A DNA stretch of 64,000 nucleotides from Kingdonia uniflora (GCA_014058105.1 JACGCM010000674.1:806001-870000); one strand, 5' to 3'. Shown: positions 47,729-60,955, counted from the first letter of the stretch. The notes: generated by a model from the sequence alone, not told the origin. A program made the numbers and translations.

Positions 47729-48171
47729 TATTAAAAGAGTCATAAACAATCACCTTTTCTATCTCCAATTTTCCTGTTTATAAATACCTCCCTAACTTCT
47801 GTGTCTATACACCTACCCTATACTAAAACACCTTTCTTCATCTACCTTTTAAACTTAAAGTTGGCAATTTTATTAAAGAGAAATGATTTGACAAGGTCAT
47901 CCTTTTTGCTGGCATATAAGCACTAGAGGTGGGCCGTTAGATTTTTAAGATCTGGTAAATTAAATTTTGATGTGGAAAAGATAAACAATTAAACCACATC
48001 TCTTATCTCTTCCCAATACCACTATCTTCTTTCTCTATCTATCTCCTTTCTCTTGGAATCATCATCATCTTCTTTCCTTACTAAATCTTATGAAAATTTA
48101 GTCATGTATTTTGTAACTTTTGTATAGAGAAATTATTGGATAAATTTTACCCTTCAATTAATGTATACATA
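47729..48171. other. Spacer
   Basis: CT- and AT-rich, with no gene seen. Confidence 0.45.
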
Positions 48172-50941
48172 CTAGTACTATCCGTGGCTCGCCACAATGA
48201 ACAATGTCGACGCGCCTTCGGTGCTATACAATTTTCCATTAACGTACATTCGGCGCTACTTCATTGTAGAGACGTGCCCAAGACATTACCAAATAAGACT
48301 TGGGGTCAAATTGTCAGTAAATACTAACAAAGAAAAAAAATCATTTTATTGTTTTTAGCTAAACTTTTCCAAACTCTTGCAATTTTGCGCCAAAATTCAC
48401 ATTCAATATTCTTCTTAGTACTTAAGAAAATTGTGCAACACTTCCCTATTTTGTAGACCATTAACCACCTGTATATCATTTCATATATCTTAATAACAAT
48501 GAAAGAAAAAATCAACCACACTTTTCCTAATTTATATAGATTATAAACCTGTATAACAATTAAAAAAATTGGACAACACATCCCCTATTATATTGACAAT
48601 AAACCACCTACAAAACGTTCATAAATCTGTATAACAATCATTCAACACATCTACATCCCACATTATGCATAAAAATACTTATCCGCCCTATTTTATAGAC
48701 TATAAACTGTATGTAAATCATTTCATAAACCTATAAAACAATCAAAGAAATATGAGCAACATTCATTTTATTAACTTGAAGAACAATAAAAGAAAATAGG
48801 GCAACATAACTACACCCTATAACATGCACAAAAAAAAAACACTTTCCCACCCTATATTATGTTTTTCATAACATCAAATATTTTAAAACTAAAGAATGGA
48901 CAAACATGTTTAGTTCATTTTTTTAATATAGAGACAATAAAGTAATTCAAATATTACATCTTCAAAACTGATATAATTTGTTTGCGCCACAGATCATATT
49001 TGTTTAACCCTACTTTCTGTAGTACTTCAATCGACATGCCTTTGAGAATATAACAATATATTACACAGAAACCCGTGTTATTCCACTGATAGTGCTTTTA
49101 AAAAGTAATTGCCTATTTTTACCACCCCTCGTTTTCCTTCATAACTATTACTCATTAGTCATTTGTGTTGTTTCAACATACTACAAAGAGTGCCTACACC
49201 TAGTTGATCTCATAATAGAGACATCTCCCCGTATCTCATGAGTAGGCTCCCTATGTTTCCATGCTTGGGTTATTTAAAGGACTATTTCTCTTTTCTTTTA
49301 TTTTTTCTATGCCAAAGTGTCTTTAGCTTAAAACTCGATACCCAACTATGAATTCCTTTCGAAGTAGAGTCATATAAAAGTATGCCTTTAAGCAGTCAAT
49401 CAGGCCACTCCCCCTAAAATTAAAATCATTGACTCATTTTAACTGTTTGAAGTAAACTAAACTCAAGATTAGGATGCTTCAATTTATTCCACAGGAGTAA
49501 GGTTGCCAAAAGAAATAATGAGAACCAACAAAAGCAAATCCACCATTTGTTGTGGTACGTCTAAACATAATATCATGGCAATGCAAGTTTGAATTGAATC
49601 GTTATGAAAACCTGCTCACATATCATTACCCAACATACTATCCATTAAACCCATCGACGCGCCATTGTATAACTTATAAGAATGCCCTTCCATAACCAAT
49701 TTAGCTTGAAACTGTATGCCACTTTTTATTAGAGAACCAAAGTTCGGGCCTTTTAAATTTATGGATGAATAAGGGAGTGAACCATATACAATATATTTAA
49801 CTTGAATGATTCAAGCAATGCCAATTTGTATATTAATTTATACATCAGTAAGGCTTAATTGGGATAGGCAGAAGATGAAAACTACATCAACAAAAGTTAT
49901 AAAGCACTAACCCTGATAAAATTTGAATGACGTGCCTTTGGCGCTAAGTTGCGAGTCTTCTCTTTGCAAGCTGTAAGTCTAGCATTGGGCACCATCTATT
50001 CCTAATACTAAACTGCATTCTTTAATATACTCATGAAAGCATGCCTTCAAGCATTGAAATAGGGGCTGTAGCAAACAGAGTTGTATAACTATGAGTAAAA
50101 CACAATGTTCCAAAACCAATAACAATAAAAACTGACTAAAACCCCAGCTCACATCTCTTGACTACTCAGACCCACATATCCTCATGAATCCAATTGAAAT
50201 TAGTTATACTTTTTGGACCTCTTCCATTAGTAAGGCCTTTACCATCCTAATAAAACAAGCTTTATAGGCTGCGAGTCTTGCTTTTGGGGCCATCCTTTTT
50301 TATCGCCTCTTATGTTTCATAAGCAATTGAAAGAGTCCCTTATTCCAAGCAAAACATCAAAATCATTGATTTTGTATATTGATGCAATAAATAATGATGA
50401 GAGAGAAAGAGAGAGGTACCTTGCTTAGAAAGAGAGGGGAGGCGTTAATGGGAGATACGTCTTTGAGAGAGATAAAACCAACAGTAACAGTAAACCAATA
50501 GCAATAGGAATAGTTAGTATAATTGAAATAAGTAAAATCAAAATCCTAGATGCTTGAAGCGCAATGGTCGAGAGAGAGAGAGAGAGAGAGGAGGGAGAAA
50601 TAAAGAGAGAGTGGGGAAAACATTAGGGAGAGAGAAGAAGGCACTGATGGAAGAGACATCTTTGGGAGAGATGAAGAGACAGCTTTGGGAGAGATGAAAG
50701 TCGGGATTAGATAAAGAGAAAGAGAAAGATGAAGAGTTAGGCTTAGATGGGAGAGATAAAGAAAAGCAATAAGACTAAACTACCTCTTTCCGTGTTTTGT
50801 CCAAAGTACCCCTAAGTATGAGATTTAAATAAATCTAGGCCATCCATCTCTCTCCTTTCCATAATTCCCAGCACCTCTTTATCTTTGAGACAATGGAAAA
50901 TTTGTCTATTTGGAAAACATCATTATCTAATATATAATAGA
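48172..50941 (-). mobile_element. Non-autonomous Helitron, 2770 bp
   Basis: On the minus strand it starts A|TCTATTATATATTAG (50941 downward) and ends with the hairpin GTGGC-GA-GCCAC, then GGATAGTA and CTAG|T at 48172. TC at the 5' end, a GC-rich hairpin about 10 bases before CTAG, and insertion between A and T with no target duplication are the hallmarks of Helitrons. No Rep/helicase gene is present. The interior is AT-rich, with several phrases like GCGAGTCTT and CGCGCC(T/A)T whose origin is not recognised. Confidence 0.75.
50570..50592. repeat. GA microsatellite
   Basis: A run of about ten GA units inside the Helitron, flanked by further GA-rich sequence to about 50760. Confidence 0.9.
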
Positions 50942-51553
50942 TTTAGAAAATCAAAAGGGGAAGAATAATCCTCTTGAAGAGTACCTTCTTCAATGTTGCC
51001 CTTCATGTATCTCTCTTATTCTCCTTCCCAAAGAGAGTAAAGGAGATTGAAAAAATCTTAGCAAAGCGTCTCCTGGGAATACCCAAGAAGTACACAAAAA
51101 TTACCAATAAATTTTTTGCATAAGAGAACCACAAAAGTCTAAATGCTAAAGTTTTATTCACAACTATGAATTTTATATCTTAATCCTAAATTATTTAGAT
51201 GTTAAGAGATAAGATTATAGTTAAGAGGGATGGAGAATAGATAGAGCTCTAAGAGAGAGAACGCTTTTAATAGAGAGCAGATGGTGGTTGATTTAGGAAA
51301 AGTGGAAAGAGAAATGGTTTTGGGAAAATAGGAGAAAGAAATGGCTTATATGTTTTGAGTTCTAACGCGTTGGCATTTGATCTCACGAATTTCCTAAATC
51401 CAATGGCTCATATCTAAAGCTTATACGCAAGTGAAAAGGGAAACCTTATTAAATCAGCACTTTTTGTTAAATAAAACATTTTAAACTTATTTACTGCAAC
51501 ATCACGTGTAGCACAAGTTCTCCTCAATAAACAGCCCAAAACTCCCCCCACAC
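50942..51553. other. Spacer
   Basis: AT-rich, with no gene or repeat recognised. Confidence 0.45.
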
Positions 51554-51556
51554 TTA

Positions 51557-51992
51557 TAACATCTCCAACAGTTAGATTTATGAGTATGGGTTGGATTTTC
51601 TTGTTAGTCCACACTTTAAACTCAAACTCAAACCTTTATAGCAGAAAAAATGGGTGTGGGTTGCTTAGCTGGCGGTGTCAGAACTTAACTGGGTGTGAGG
51701 AGTTTTAAACACCGTGCGGTCTAAAGAATTCTGCACGGACTAAATTCCACCGCTGGAAATTAAATATTTATTTATTGGTGTGAGATGAGATGAATAATTG
51801 TAGCAGGCTAAATAAGTCCGCGCGGTGTAAAGATTCCCACCGCGGACTAAAAAACTCTTTTTAATAAATAAAGGCTGCCACCCCATCAGTAACCCACACA
51901 CAACTGCTAGAAGAGTAAAGTTTGAGTTGGGTTTTTTTCTCTGAGGTGTGGGCAAGGAAAACCCAACTCATACCCAACTGCTGGAGATGCTC
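51557..51992. mobile_element. PIF/Harbinger-type (Tourist-like) MITE, 436 bp
   Basis: The left end TAACATCTCCAACAGTT is inverted at the right end as AACTGCTGGAGATGCTC. TTA flanks both sides (51554-51556 and 51993-51995), the 3-bp target duplication of PIF/Harbinger elements. CATCTCCA(A/G)CAGTTGG-like ends are common in plant MITEs. The interior has GC-rich hairpin pieces (GTCCGCGCGGTG and CACCGCGGAC). No coding capacity. Confidence 0.8.
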
Positions 51993-51995
51993 TTA

Positions 51996-53279
51996 GTACC
52001 ATCCAACTTCTTTATTGTTCTCACCTTTCCTTTACTTGCTCTTCATTTTTAAAGCCAGCCATGGCATACTTACTTCCGTTGATCTTTGCATTTAAGGTAC
52101 TCTCTCTTTATCTTTGTCTCTTAATGTAATGATATCACGCTATAATCTCATTGACTGATTTTTGAACATATGCACTTTTCAGTAGGTTCCTTGGATCTCT
52201 GATAAGTCATCACATACAAAACATTTAAAAGGTACAAGTATGCTTCCATACTCTTGATAATCATGCATAAAGGTTTATGTTTAGAGTTAACATGGATTTA
52301 ATCTAATTTAGTTATGTGGAAATTAATGTGGATTGACGACTCCACCAGTTGAATATGTTATCTTTGAGTTGATCACTTTTGATTATTTTATCGTGCCTCT
52401 TACTATATTTATTTTTCTTTTACAGAGAGCCCTTGATTTAGAGATGAAGGAATTATGAAAGAGACATGCATGATAAAATTAACAAACGACACAAGAATGA
52501 GGTATGTTATTCTTAACCATCACAATGGTTAGGTTTTGAATAAAGCCAAGGAAAGGAAAAAAATGTATGTACAATTTGACTCATGAGCGAATATTTTGGC
52601 TTCAGATTACTATCAATCTTTCGAAAGGTTTGCATAGAAATAGTTTTGGAGGTGCTTTTGTATTCTCACATGGTTTGACTACAAGAGCTATCAGAATTTA
52701 TATGAAGTTTATTTTCTTATACAAACATCCTAAACATTGATACTATCTGACTAACATGGTTGATATAAAAGCACATGTTGAGTTACTTCATAAACCAATT
52801 ACTGGTAATAGTTCTTCGTACAAGTTATTGAGGGTCAAAAAGGACAGTCTTTTATGGTAGGCCAGAGATTATGGTACATAAGTACCGCTAGAGTGAATTA
52901 AGCTGTGTAAAACTACTAAAAATATGAGACATTATGATGTAGTGTGCTTGTTACTAAGGTGTGAATGTATGTATGAAATATATGTGTGCAACAAAAATGT
53001 TGATTATCTATTTTCTTGCAAAGAGGAAGCTCAAAATTAGATTTTTATATCGGAAATATTTAGCTTATTTTGCGCTAATGTCTACATTATTCGCAAAGTG
53101 AGAATTACCTGGCCCTCAAGGTTTATAACAACCCTCGTTATCATCTTCCACAATGATTAAAAGGTAAATGACTGGTATGCTTACAGATTATTTGTGGCAT
53201 GATTTTTTTTATTTTGTTAGTTGGATTAACGAAATGAAAGTTTACCAAAACCTTACCTTTCACACAAATTTTTAATAAG
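51996..53279. other. Spacer
   Basis: No gene or element recognised in 1.3 kb of AT-rich sequence. Confidence 0.45.
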
Positions 53280-53762
53280 TGTAGTACTTGTTCACGACCT
53301 TCGAGAACAGGTGACTACTCGAAGACTTTTGAGCAGTTGGAAGCCTACCATACTTATAAATTAACCAAAGCCACAACAAAATATACCTGCGAATCCTTCA
53401 GAGCTTCGGATAGCTAGCACGGCGTACCTCAACCCCAGATCAAAGGTTGACAGCTCAGCTGACATAAACTAGTGAAAAATAGCTATATGAAAGGTTATCT
53501 TTGAATTTAACTTCTCTATAATGACCTCACCTTTCTTATCCTTTATAAATAGGAAAGGATAGTCACCATAAAGGGGCTTAGATTTCCCCCTACATATCCC
53601 TGAGAAGCTTTGACAACCTTCGAGCACATTCCAAAAGCTTAAAGACTTATTCTACACGAGCCTTTATTTGTAATCTTATCAATTTATACATTCACTATTT
53701 AAAAATTCTCAACTAAAGTTGTGGAAGAATCCTAGTCTAAGACTCCACATAAGTGTGTTTAT
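53280..53762 (+). repeat. Truncated LTR of the T1 family
   Basis: Starts TGTAGTACTTG and follows the T1 LTR in order: ACTCGAAGACT, GGAAGCCTACCATACTTA, a TATA-like TTTATAAATAGG, GAGAAGCTTTGACAACCTTCG and ACTCCACATAAGTGTG. It is cut at 53762 by the LTR of T3. About 130 bp of the LTR's right end are missing, and no T1-like internal sequence adjoins it. Confidence 0.8.
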
Positions 53763-54203
53763 TGTAGGAATATGGTTCTTCAGGGCTATGATAAGTACAA
53801 CTATTAGTGAGCCACTATGAATGATGAACAAGTGACTGGCTTAGACGTCTCGCCTTAGGAGACATCCCCCAAGAATAAAGGAGGGAATGTTAAAACATTC
53901 TCAAAATACTATCTTAAACCTAGACACCCGGGAATATCGGGGGGGGGGGGGTACAGAGGGAATAATACCTGTCTAGGAAAGGGTGCCCTAATGATGGGAG
54001 AAACCTATAAATTGAAGAAGGAGATCACAAAAAAAAGATCTTCTCCTCCGGATACCCAACTTCGCTGTAGTAGTTTAAATCCTAGGCAACCTTAGGATCT
54101 GAAGTGGTACGCTACCAAGGAGGTTCATAAACATCAATTTTCAATCAATTAATAAAACTTAATCTTTCAAAATCTCGTAGTCCCAAGAATACCAGAGACT
54201 ACA
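53763..54203 (+). repeat. 5' LTR of T3
   Basis: 441 bp, starting TGTAGGAATATGG and ending GAGACTACA (inverted TGTAG/CTACA ends), followed by ATGGTGCCATTT where the primer-binding site should be. It contains a run of 12 G at about 53939-53950. Without a second copy the limits rest on the terminal motifs alone. Confidence 0.65.
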
Positions 54204-56330
54204 ATGGTGCCATTTATACCAACAACCATGGTGTATCAAACAAACAATCCTCAAACATTCACGACCATGAACCAACAACCATGGTGTATCAAACCAGAAG
54301 TACGACTAGGCCAAACGAGTTGAGGCAAGCATAATACATGATGTTAATGCTCCAAGAGTAGCTCCACAGCAGAGATGAGGACGTTGAGCATCTGCAATGA
54401 TTGAACAACCGTCACTGACGCTGCGCCAAAACAGAAGAGGAAAGTTCCACCAGTCGGGAACCTCCGTTAAATAGGCACTGAAATAGCGATACAATGATAA
54501 GTGATAGATGCCACCGGAAAAAAAGATCACCCTCCGAGGGGGCCTCTCCAGGATTCATGCACTGCAACTCCCAGCCTAGGCCCAACCAAAGGAAATAGGT
54601 ACCACCACCTCTACTAAAGTTCAGTAATAGGCTCCACCACAACGAGTGTACTACCGCCCTGAAGGACCCATAACACCACCATTCAGAGCACCGAGAGGAT
54701 TTGATCTACAACATAATGTTAGATTGCCACCAACAAGCCCAGACAAATCAATTTATACCAGAACATTCATTAGGACTGATGTACGGCCCACCTCGAACTG
54801 AGAACTCGGACTATTTGTATCACGAACCTATCTGTGGTCTGGCTCAACTACTGTTTCAAGTCCTAGACCATCTTTCACCTATGGACAACCAAGGTGGGTT
54901 CATACCGTAGCCTCAATACTATGGTCCACCACCATCCGAAGGCCTGAACAACCCGGCGCGTCAAGGCGCCTTACAGCCGCCACCACCTTACTGTAGCCCA
55001 CCAAAGTTTTTCTTTGAACACCATGGTGGCGTTCCAACTTTTGATCATCCTATACAGCCCCTCCACCTACCTCTCGATCAAGTCTAAAATAAATCTACAA
55101 ACATGATTCAGCGAGGTAGTGGTAAAGAAGGTGAGACGCTAGGAAACATGACACCCGAAATACTGCGCGACCTAATCAGAAGCTTGTCTAATGCCCCAGA
55201 GGATGCTTTAACTGCCTTACATGCATAACCGATCCGCAATGTCTGAGGAAACCCATTCAAGGACAATATCAAGTTCAATAAGTGACAAACGTTGCTAAAT
55301 ATCAAAATCCCAGCATTTAATAGGTTAGGCGACCTAGAGTAGCATTGCATCAAATTCGAATACATGATAAATATCTACAACGTTAGTGACAAAATAAAAT
55401 TCAAGTTTTCCCTTCCAGATTGGAAGGCACCTCATTGACATATTTTTAAACGCTCAAAGATAACTCCATTATTAACTTAACCGAGCTGCAAAGTTTTTTC
55501 ATTGAAAAGTATGTCCACAACCTTACAGACCAAAAATGATCGACTCACTTTTTAGTATGAGGCAAAACCCTGGAGAGACGATAAATAGGTTTCTCAACTG
55601 CTTCAATGAAGTAGCTTAAGCCTACAATAAGCTGAACGACATAGTGGCCGTGTTAGCCTTTGCAAATGTATGCTCACCTGGCGATTTACAAAAATCAGTC
55701 CACATAGTACGACCTAAGACACTGGCAGACCAATTCGCCAGAGGCAAGAAGCACGATAGAGTCGAAAAAGATAACAAATTACAGGCATGAATATTAATAG
55801 ATACATATCCATGACCCCCTTTGATACGAAGAGCGAGGTAAAGGTTCCTCAGCCATAAACCAAACCCCAGCACCAGAACCTGCCTATATAGAAAGACAAA
55901 CTAAGTCACGTTGCCAGCGTAACCAACATAGCGGGATGAGAGGGAATTGATTACCGCATGGAAAGAAAAGTAACCTAACGATAACTTGTGCAGAATTATT
56001 CCGGCTAATGAAAAATGATAAGGATTATCCTATACCCGGCCCAATAGAAGATAAGTTGAGGTGCTTATTATCCCCGTATCACAATGCCAACTATCACGAC
56101 ATTGAAAGTTGTTATGATTTCAATAACCTTGTCGAAACAATCTTCAGGCAGGGCCGTTTCACCCAATACATAAAGAAGGTGACAACAACAGACGTCCAGG
56201 CCAACAATCCCATCCCCATCTATGACTAGGTCGCCAGGCCAGAAAGTGTCGATATGATCTTCGAAGGCATGCACGCTGTTGGTACTCATGGCGATCAAGA
56301 AACATCCAAGAGATAATGCCTGGATTTATC
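54204..56330 (+). pseudogene. Gag of T3
   Basis: The proline-rich start and middle (54300-55090, for example FFEHHGGVPTFDHPIQP) are broken by stops. A gag core relic is seen around 55290-55780 (IKIPAFNRLGDLE, then FEYMINIYNVSDKIKFKFSL). The 73-codon frame 56008-56229 reads DKLRCLLSPYHNANYHDIES and FNNLVETIFRQGRFTQYIKK. This matches the region after the gag core in T2 (HHKTDNCYGLKKLMEIIFKE). Beyond repair. Confidence 0.65.
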
Positions 56331-56399
56331 TTAAATCAATTAATTACCACGAGTTATAACTTCAACCTCTCAGTCTCTGTAAAGCATAATAACCTTCTC

Positions 56400-59300
56400 T
56401 AACTCCGACTTAAGTTACCTCGCTAGTCTTCATAATGGTACCCTAATCATCAGGATATCTATCGGTGGCATCAATGTTTGTAAGATGCTGGTCGACTCTG
56501 TAGTGATCCAAACATCCTATTTTGCAACATAATTACCAGGATGAACCTGGGAAATTCCCTAACGAACTACAATGCTACAAAGGTAGGCCTTAATGACCAC
56601 ACTAATGTCACTCTGGGAGAGATACATCTACCAATCATTGGTGGACCCTCTACATTATCCCAGTGTTTCATCATCATCTCAGTGAAAGATACGACGTATA
56701 ATGGCATTCTAGGGTACGATTGGATATACACCATTGGGGCGGTACCTTTATTATACTATCAACTCATGTGTTTCTCAACGAGTCAAGGAATATTCAAAAT
56801 TAAAGGGTACCGATGAATAGTGAGAGAATGTTACAACATAACCATGTCAGGGATCACTAAGTGAGAGCGTGAAGTGATATCAACGACATAAGCCCAGTAA
56901 AATTAGTAACCCAAACAAGAGATTCAAACGCTAAAATTATAACCATGATTGTCAACATTAGCGCATTCACACATGAAACTGAAATAACTGAGCCTTCCAG
57001 AAGCAGGTGGTAAGCACCGCAAAGAGAGGTAGTCGAGTATGTCGATATTGATTGATTAGGCCGTTCAACATTTATCGGTACGACAATCTAGGGCGAGGAA
57101 CGTCGTAACCTCATAGAGCTGCTGATTATGTTCAAAGATGTCTTTACCTAGTCATTTCTAGAGATGCCAAGAATCGACTCGACTGCAGCATGTCACCATC
57201 TATACATCCGTAAAGAATTCGAGCCAATAAAATTGAAGCTAATGAAACATAAGCCACGATGCTTATCACCAAGGTTGCGGCTTGGAGTGAATGATGAGCT
57301 ATGCCAAATTTTTGTGGAAGGATTTATTCATGAAATGTAATTCACCAAATGGCTCTAAACATCATTTCAATTCCAAAGAACAGTGACAAAGTATGATAAT
57401 GCATCAATTTTACCGACTTTAACAAAGCATGTCCAAAAGATTACTTCTCCCTCCCTACAATTAGCCAAGTAGTTGATACAACCTCCAGTCATGAACGTTT
57501 ATCCTTCATGGATGGTTTCTCTGGATATAGCCAGATACTATTAGCGGCCAATAACCAAGAAGTTACCACTTTTGTCACTGAACAACCTACGTATTGTTTA
57601 TGGTCATACCGTTCGGGCTAAACAACACTGGTGTATCTTACCAACGATACATTAACAAAATATTGCTCAATCTCATGGGCAAAATTGTGGAAGTCTACAT
57701 TGATGTTATGCTCATAAAAAGTAGGAAGAAGGAAGGCCACTTGGAGAACTTATGAGAAGTATTTGAGCGACCGATAAAGTAAAATATGCAACTCAATCTA
57801 GCCAAGTACAACTTTGGTGTCTCATTAGGAACGTTCCTTGGCTAACTCATTACCCAGCAAGGCATTGAAGCTAACTCTGCTCAAATCAAGGCTTTACAAG
57901 CCATATCGTCTCCTAGAGGCAAATAAAAAGTTATAAAATTTATCGGCAAGATAACAGCCCTTAACATATTCATCTCCAAGTGTTCTGAGAAATTTAGACC
58001 ATTATTCTAGCTTCTCAAGAGAAATACTAAAGGTATATGTACTCAATCCTGTGAGGATGCCTTCTAAGAAATCACCGAATACACGAGTACCCCACCAGTT
58101 CTGACCATACCACAAGATATGGAGCTATTGAGTTTGTACATAGCCTGCACTGACTTCTCCATAAGCTCAGTCCTTATCCGAGAGAGCAAAATGATTCCAA
58201 AACTGGTATACTTCGTGGGAAATTCCCTTGCTAAGGCCGAGACCAGGTATTCTTTAATTGAGCGTGCCTACTTAGCTTTGGTGTACTCCGCACGCAAACT
58301 TTGACCATATTTTCAAACCCACCCCATCAAGGTCATCAAAATTATCTGATACGAGAGGTACTCACTAAAAGCAATAAAACTAAGCAGATCGTCAAATAGG
58401 CAATAACCTTCGGAGAAATATGACATAGTTTTCAAACCACGTTACTCATAAAAATGTAGGCAGTGGCGAATGTCTTCACTGATTTCCCGGTAGAAGATAC
58501 TCAATGGCAGGAGGCTAAAGAGTCTAGCAAACCAGATGAGTAGCTATAACACGACATTTCCCTTGCGAACGGCTAGAGATTTTTTGTGGACGGATCAGTA
58601 AATGCCGCAGGAGCAGGAATTGGTGAAGTACTAATCATTTTAAACGATAAAAGATCGAGCAGTCCATGAAATTAAACTTTCCAATAAAAAATACCAAGGA
58701 AAAGTATGAGGCCAATAAATTAGTATAGCGGGGCATACCAAGTAAACCTCTGAATGGTTGAGTACATTCGCATTCTCAAGTATATGATGTAAAAATTCAA
58801 GGTCACCAGAATTACAGACATACATCATTTTGAGAATAGACACTCTGAGTCACTTGCCTACCTCATAGGAGTATGGGAAACCTAACGAGCGCAAATAATC
58901 GAAGTGGCAGTTTTAGACCACCCAATGAAAATGCCCGCCGTGACATCAACCCTGGCTGCAACTCTGTGACCCAATGACTAACAAACCCCATATATCAAGC
59001 ATCTGGGACAATACATCCTCCCAGCCAATGGTAAAGAGGTTATTCTACTCATAAATAGATCATACAAATTCTATGATGAAGGTGGCATGTTGTACAAAAC
59101 ATCATTAGGAGTACCTTGGCTAACTTGCATATCATAGAAAGATGGACAAGAACTCATAAAAGAAATTCATGAGGGTGTTTGCGGAAGCCACACAGCAGGG
59201 CGGTCGATGTCCGACTGAGCAAAAACTTAAGGTGTCTACTGGCCCACAATGCGATAGGATGCACAACCTCATGACACTAAATGTATCAAGTATCAAGTTT

Positions 59301-60200
59301 ATGCGCATGAGATGTACGCTCCCGTAGTCGACCTTAACATAGTTAGCAGCCCGTGACCCTTCGCTAAATGGGTTATGGATATAGTTGGCCCTCTACCTAC
59401 AACAAGTAGAAGTAAAAATATTTACTAGTCATTACTGACTATTTTACCAAGTAGGTTGAAGCAACAATACTTGCTCGGACCAAAGAAGAAGACATAATCA
59501 AGTTCCTGTAGACCAACCTCATCATGTGATTTGGTATTCTAAACGTGATAGTCTTCAGTAGCGGGTTACAGTTTGTTAGCAAAGAGGTTTCAGAGTTCCT
59601 TAATAAATACCAAATTTAACTATTACCTTGTTTGCCTCACTACCTACAAGGATATTGCCAAGCCGAAGTAACCAACAAGAGTCTTTTAGATGGAATCTCT
59701 AAAAAATTAGACAAGGCCAAATGCCAGTAGGTCAAGGAGCTTCCCCATGTACTATGGGTTTACAGGACATCCCCGTAAAAGTCCACAAGATTCGCGCCAT
59801 TTATGCTCACATACGGGTCAGAAGCAATCGTCCCATGGAAAATCATTGCTCATACTAGACGCTCCGCAGTGGTCAAAATTGAGGAAAATAATAGGTTACT
59901 AGCCAAGAACCTCAATATGATCGATGACACTAGAAACGAGGCCATAATCAAACTGGGCCGCTTTCATGGCATTTTGAGGAAGAGCTATAACAAGAAATTC
60001 AAGCATAGAGCCTTTCATCCAGGCGATTATGTAATGAAAATAGTGTTCCCAATGACTCATAATAGGAACAGGGGCAAATTATAGGCAAACTGGGAGGGCC
60101 CTTACATCACAGACCATGCTACCGGAACCAGTGTCTACTATATCAAATACAAAAGTGGTAATATGTTAAGTTTACCATGGAACAATGTAAACCTTTGTAA
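56400..60200 (+). pseudogene. Pol of T3: protease relic, RT, RNase H 1 and 2, integrase
   Basis: Protease-linker: NVTLGEIHLPIIGGPSTLSQ and YNGILGYDWIYTIGAVPL (56600-56750). RT: CINFTDFNKACPKDYFSLPT (57406 on), FMDGFSGYSQILLA, and the catalytic box as VYIDVML at 57693-57713, so the second Asp is lost. RNase H 1: VYFVGNSLAKAETRYSLIER (58210-58280). RNase H 2: FFVDGSVNAAGAGIG (58575). Integrase: HEGVCGSHTAGRS, KCIKYQVYAHE, WVMDIVGPLP, SSGLQFVS (Asp lost) and, from 59803, LTYGSEAIVPWKI, IDDTRNEAIIKLGRFHG and NWEGPYI. Many stops. Confidence 0.78.
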
Positions 60201-60331
60201 GTACAATCAATAAAAGGTCTTATTTCATCTTTTGTGCCCATTTCATATGAAATCCCCAATAATGGTGACCCTCTAATGAGGCGAGCCCCAATTGCTTAAA
60301 TCTTAATAAAGACCAGGCCCCTAATAATAGT

Positions 60332-60955
60332 TGTAATGGCCAAATTCCGTAAGCTTGAAATGTCTTGGAATTCGTTATCACATCAATGAACCTGCGGCAA
60401 TATTCTAATGGAAAGTAAGAAATGATAGATGTGATTTTAGCGTGAAAAACCTCTGAATAGATAAAAAAAACTACGACCTCGAGTGGAGGATTTTTGTAAG
60501 AGTATCTTTATTGCTTGAGGAAGATATCTTATTACAAGTAATCTCTAGATATAGAAATTCTTGAGCCTTGCAACTAAGAAGTTTGAATGTTTCTGAGAAT
60601 CTAGAATAAGTAGTTTCTTGGTGTACTCTTGTGTAACTTTTTTTGGTCCATTGTCTCTTCTGGAACTTCATCTTTATATGTCTTCTCTGCAGCTCTTCAT
60701 TGGGCTGGAGCACGTTCTCCGAACAATGTAGTTAATAGAAGTTGAGTGAATAACTGTTGAGTTCATGAAAGACAGGTATCTTTGACTGGATAGGGTTTTT
60801 CAGTTTAAATTTTGACCCACGATCTTCACCAGTTCGCTGAGTAGGATGGAATGTTGACTGGAGAAGTTATGTTAAAAATATGTGAGTTTAAGATTGAGGT
60901 AATTCGAACTGGCGACAACTCGATTTTAGGTAAGATCGAGGGATAAGTCCCTTCA
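60332..60955 (-). repeat. Minus-strand LTR related to that of T2
   Basis: Read on the minus strand it starts TGAAGGGACTTATCCCTCGA (T2: TGTAGGGACTTATCCCTCGA) and ends TTACGGAATTTGGCCATTACA. Its last third matches T2 36110-36324 (CTACGACCTC, TTTAGCGTG). Flanks ATAGT and ATAGC could be a 5-bp target duplication with one change, making it a solo LTR. It could instead be the 3' LTR of a minus-strand element running past the window end. Confidence 0.75.

Larger units (their letters stand above)
53763..60331 (+). mobile_element. T3: Ty3/gypsy LTR retrotransposon of the Tat type, heavily degraded, no 3' LTR
   Basis: A 5' LTR (53763-54203) lies in a T1-type LTR. A gag remnant, protease relic, RT, RNase H 1, RNase H 2 and integrase follow in order. 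It is more decayed than T2, with stops every few dozen codons. Element sequence fades after 60200 and is followed by a minus-strand LTR at 60332. No second T3 LTR is found. Confidence 0.8.

Noticed and set aside
53939..53950. Run of 12 G as a possible polypurine tract or G-quadruplex
   Set aside because: A single homopolymer inside an LTR, without adjacent 3' LTR start or further G-runs.
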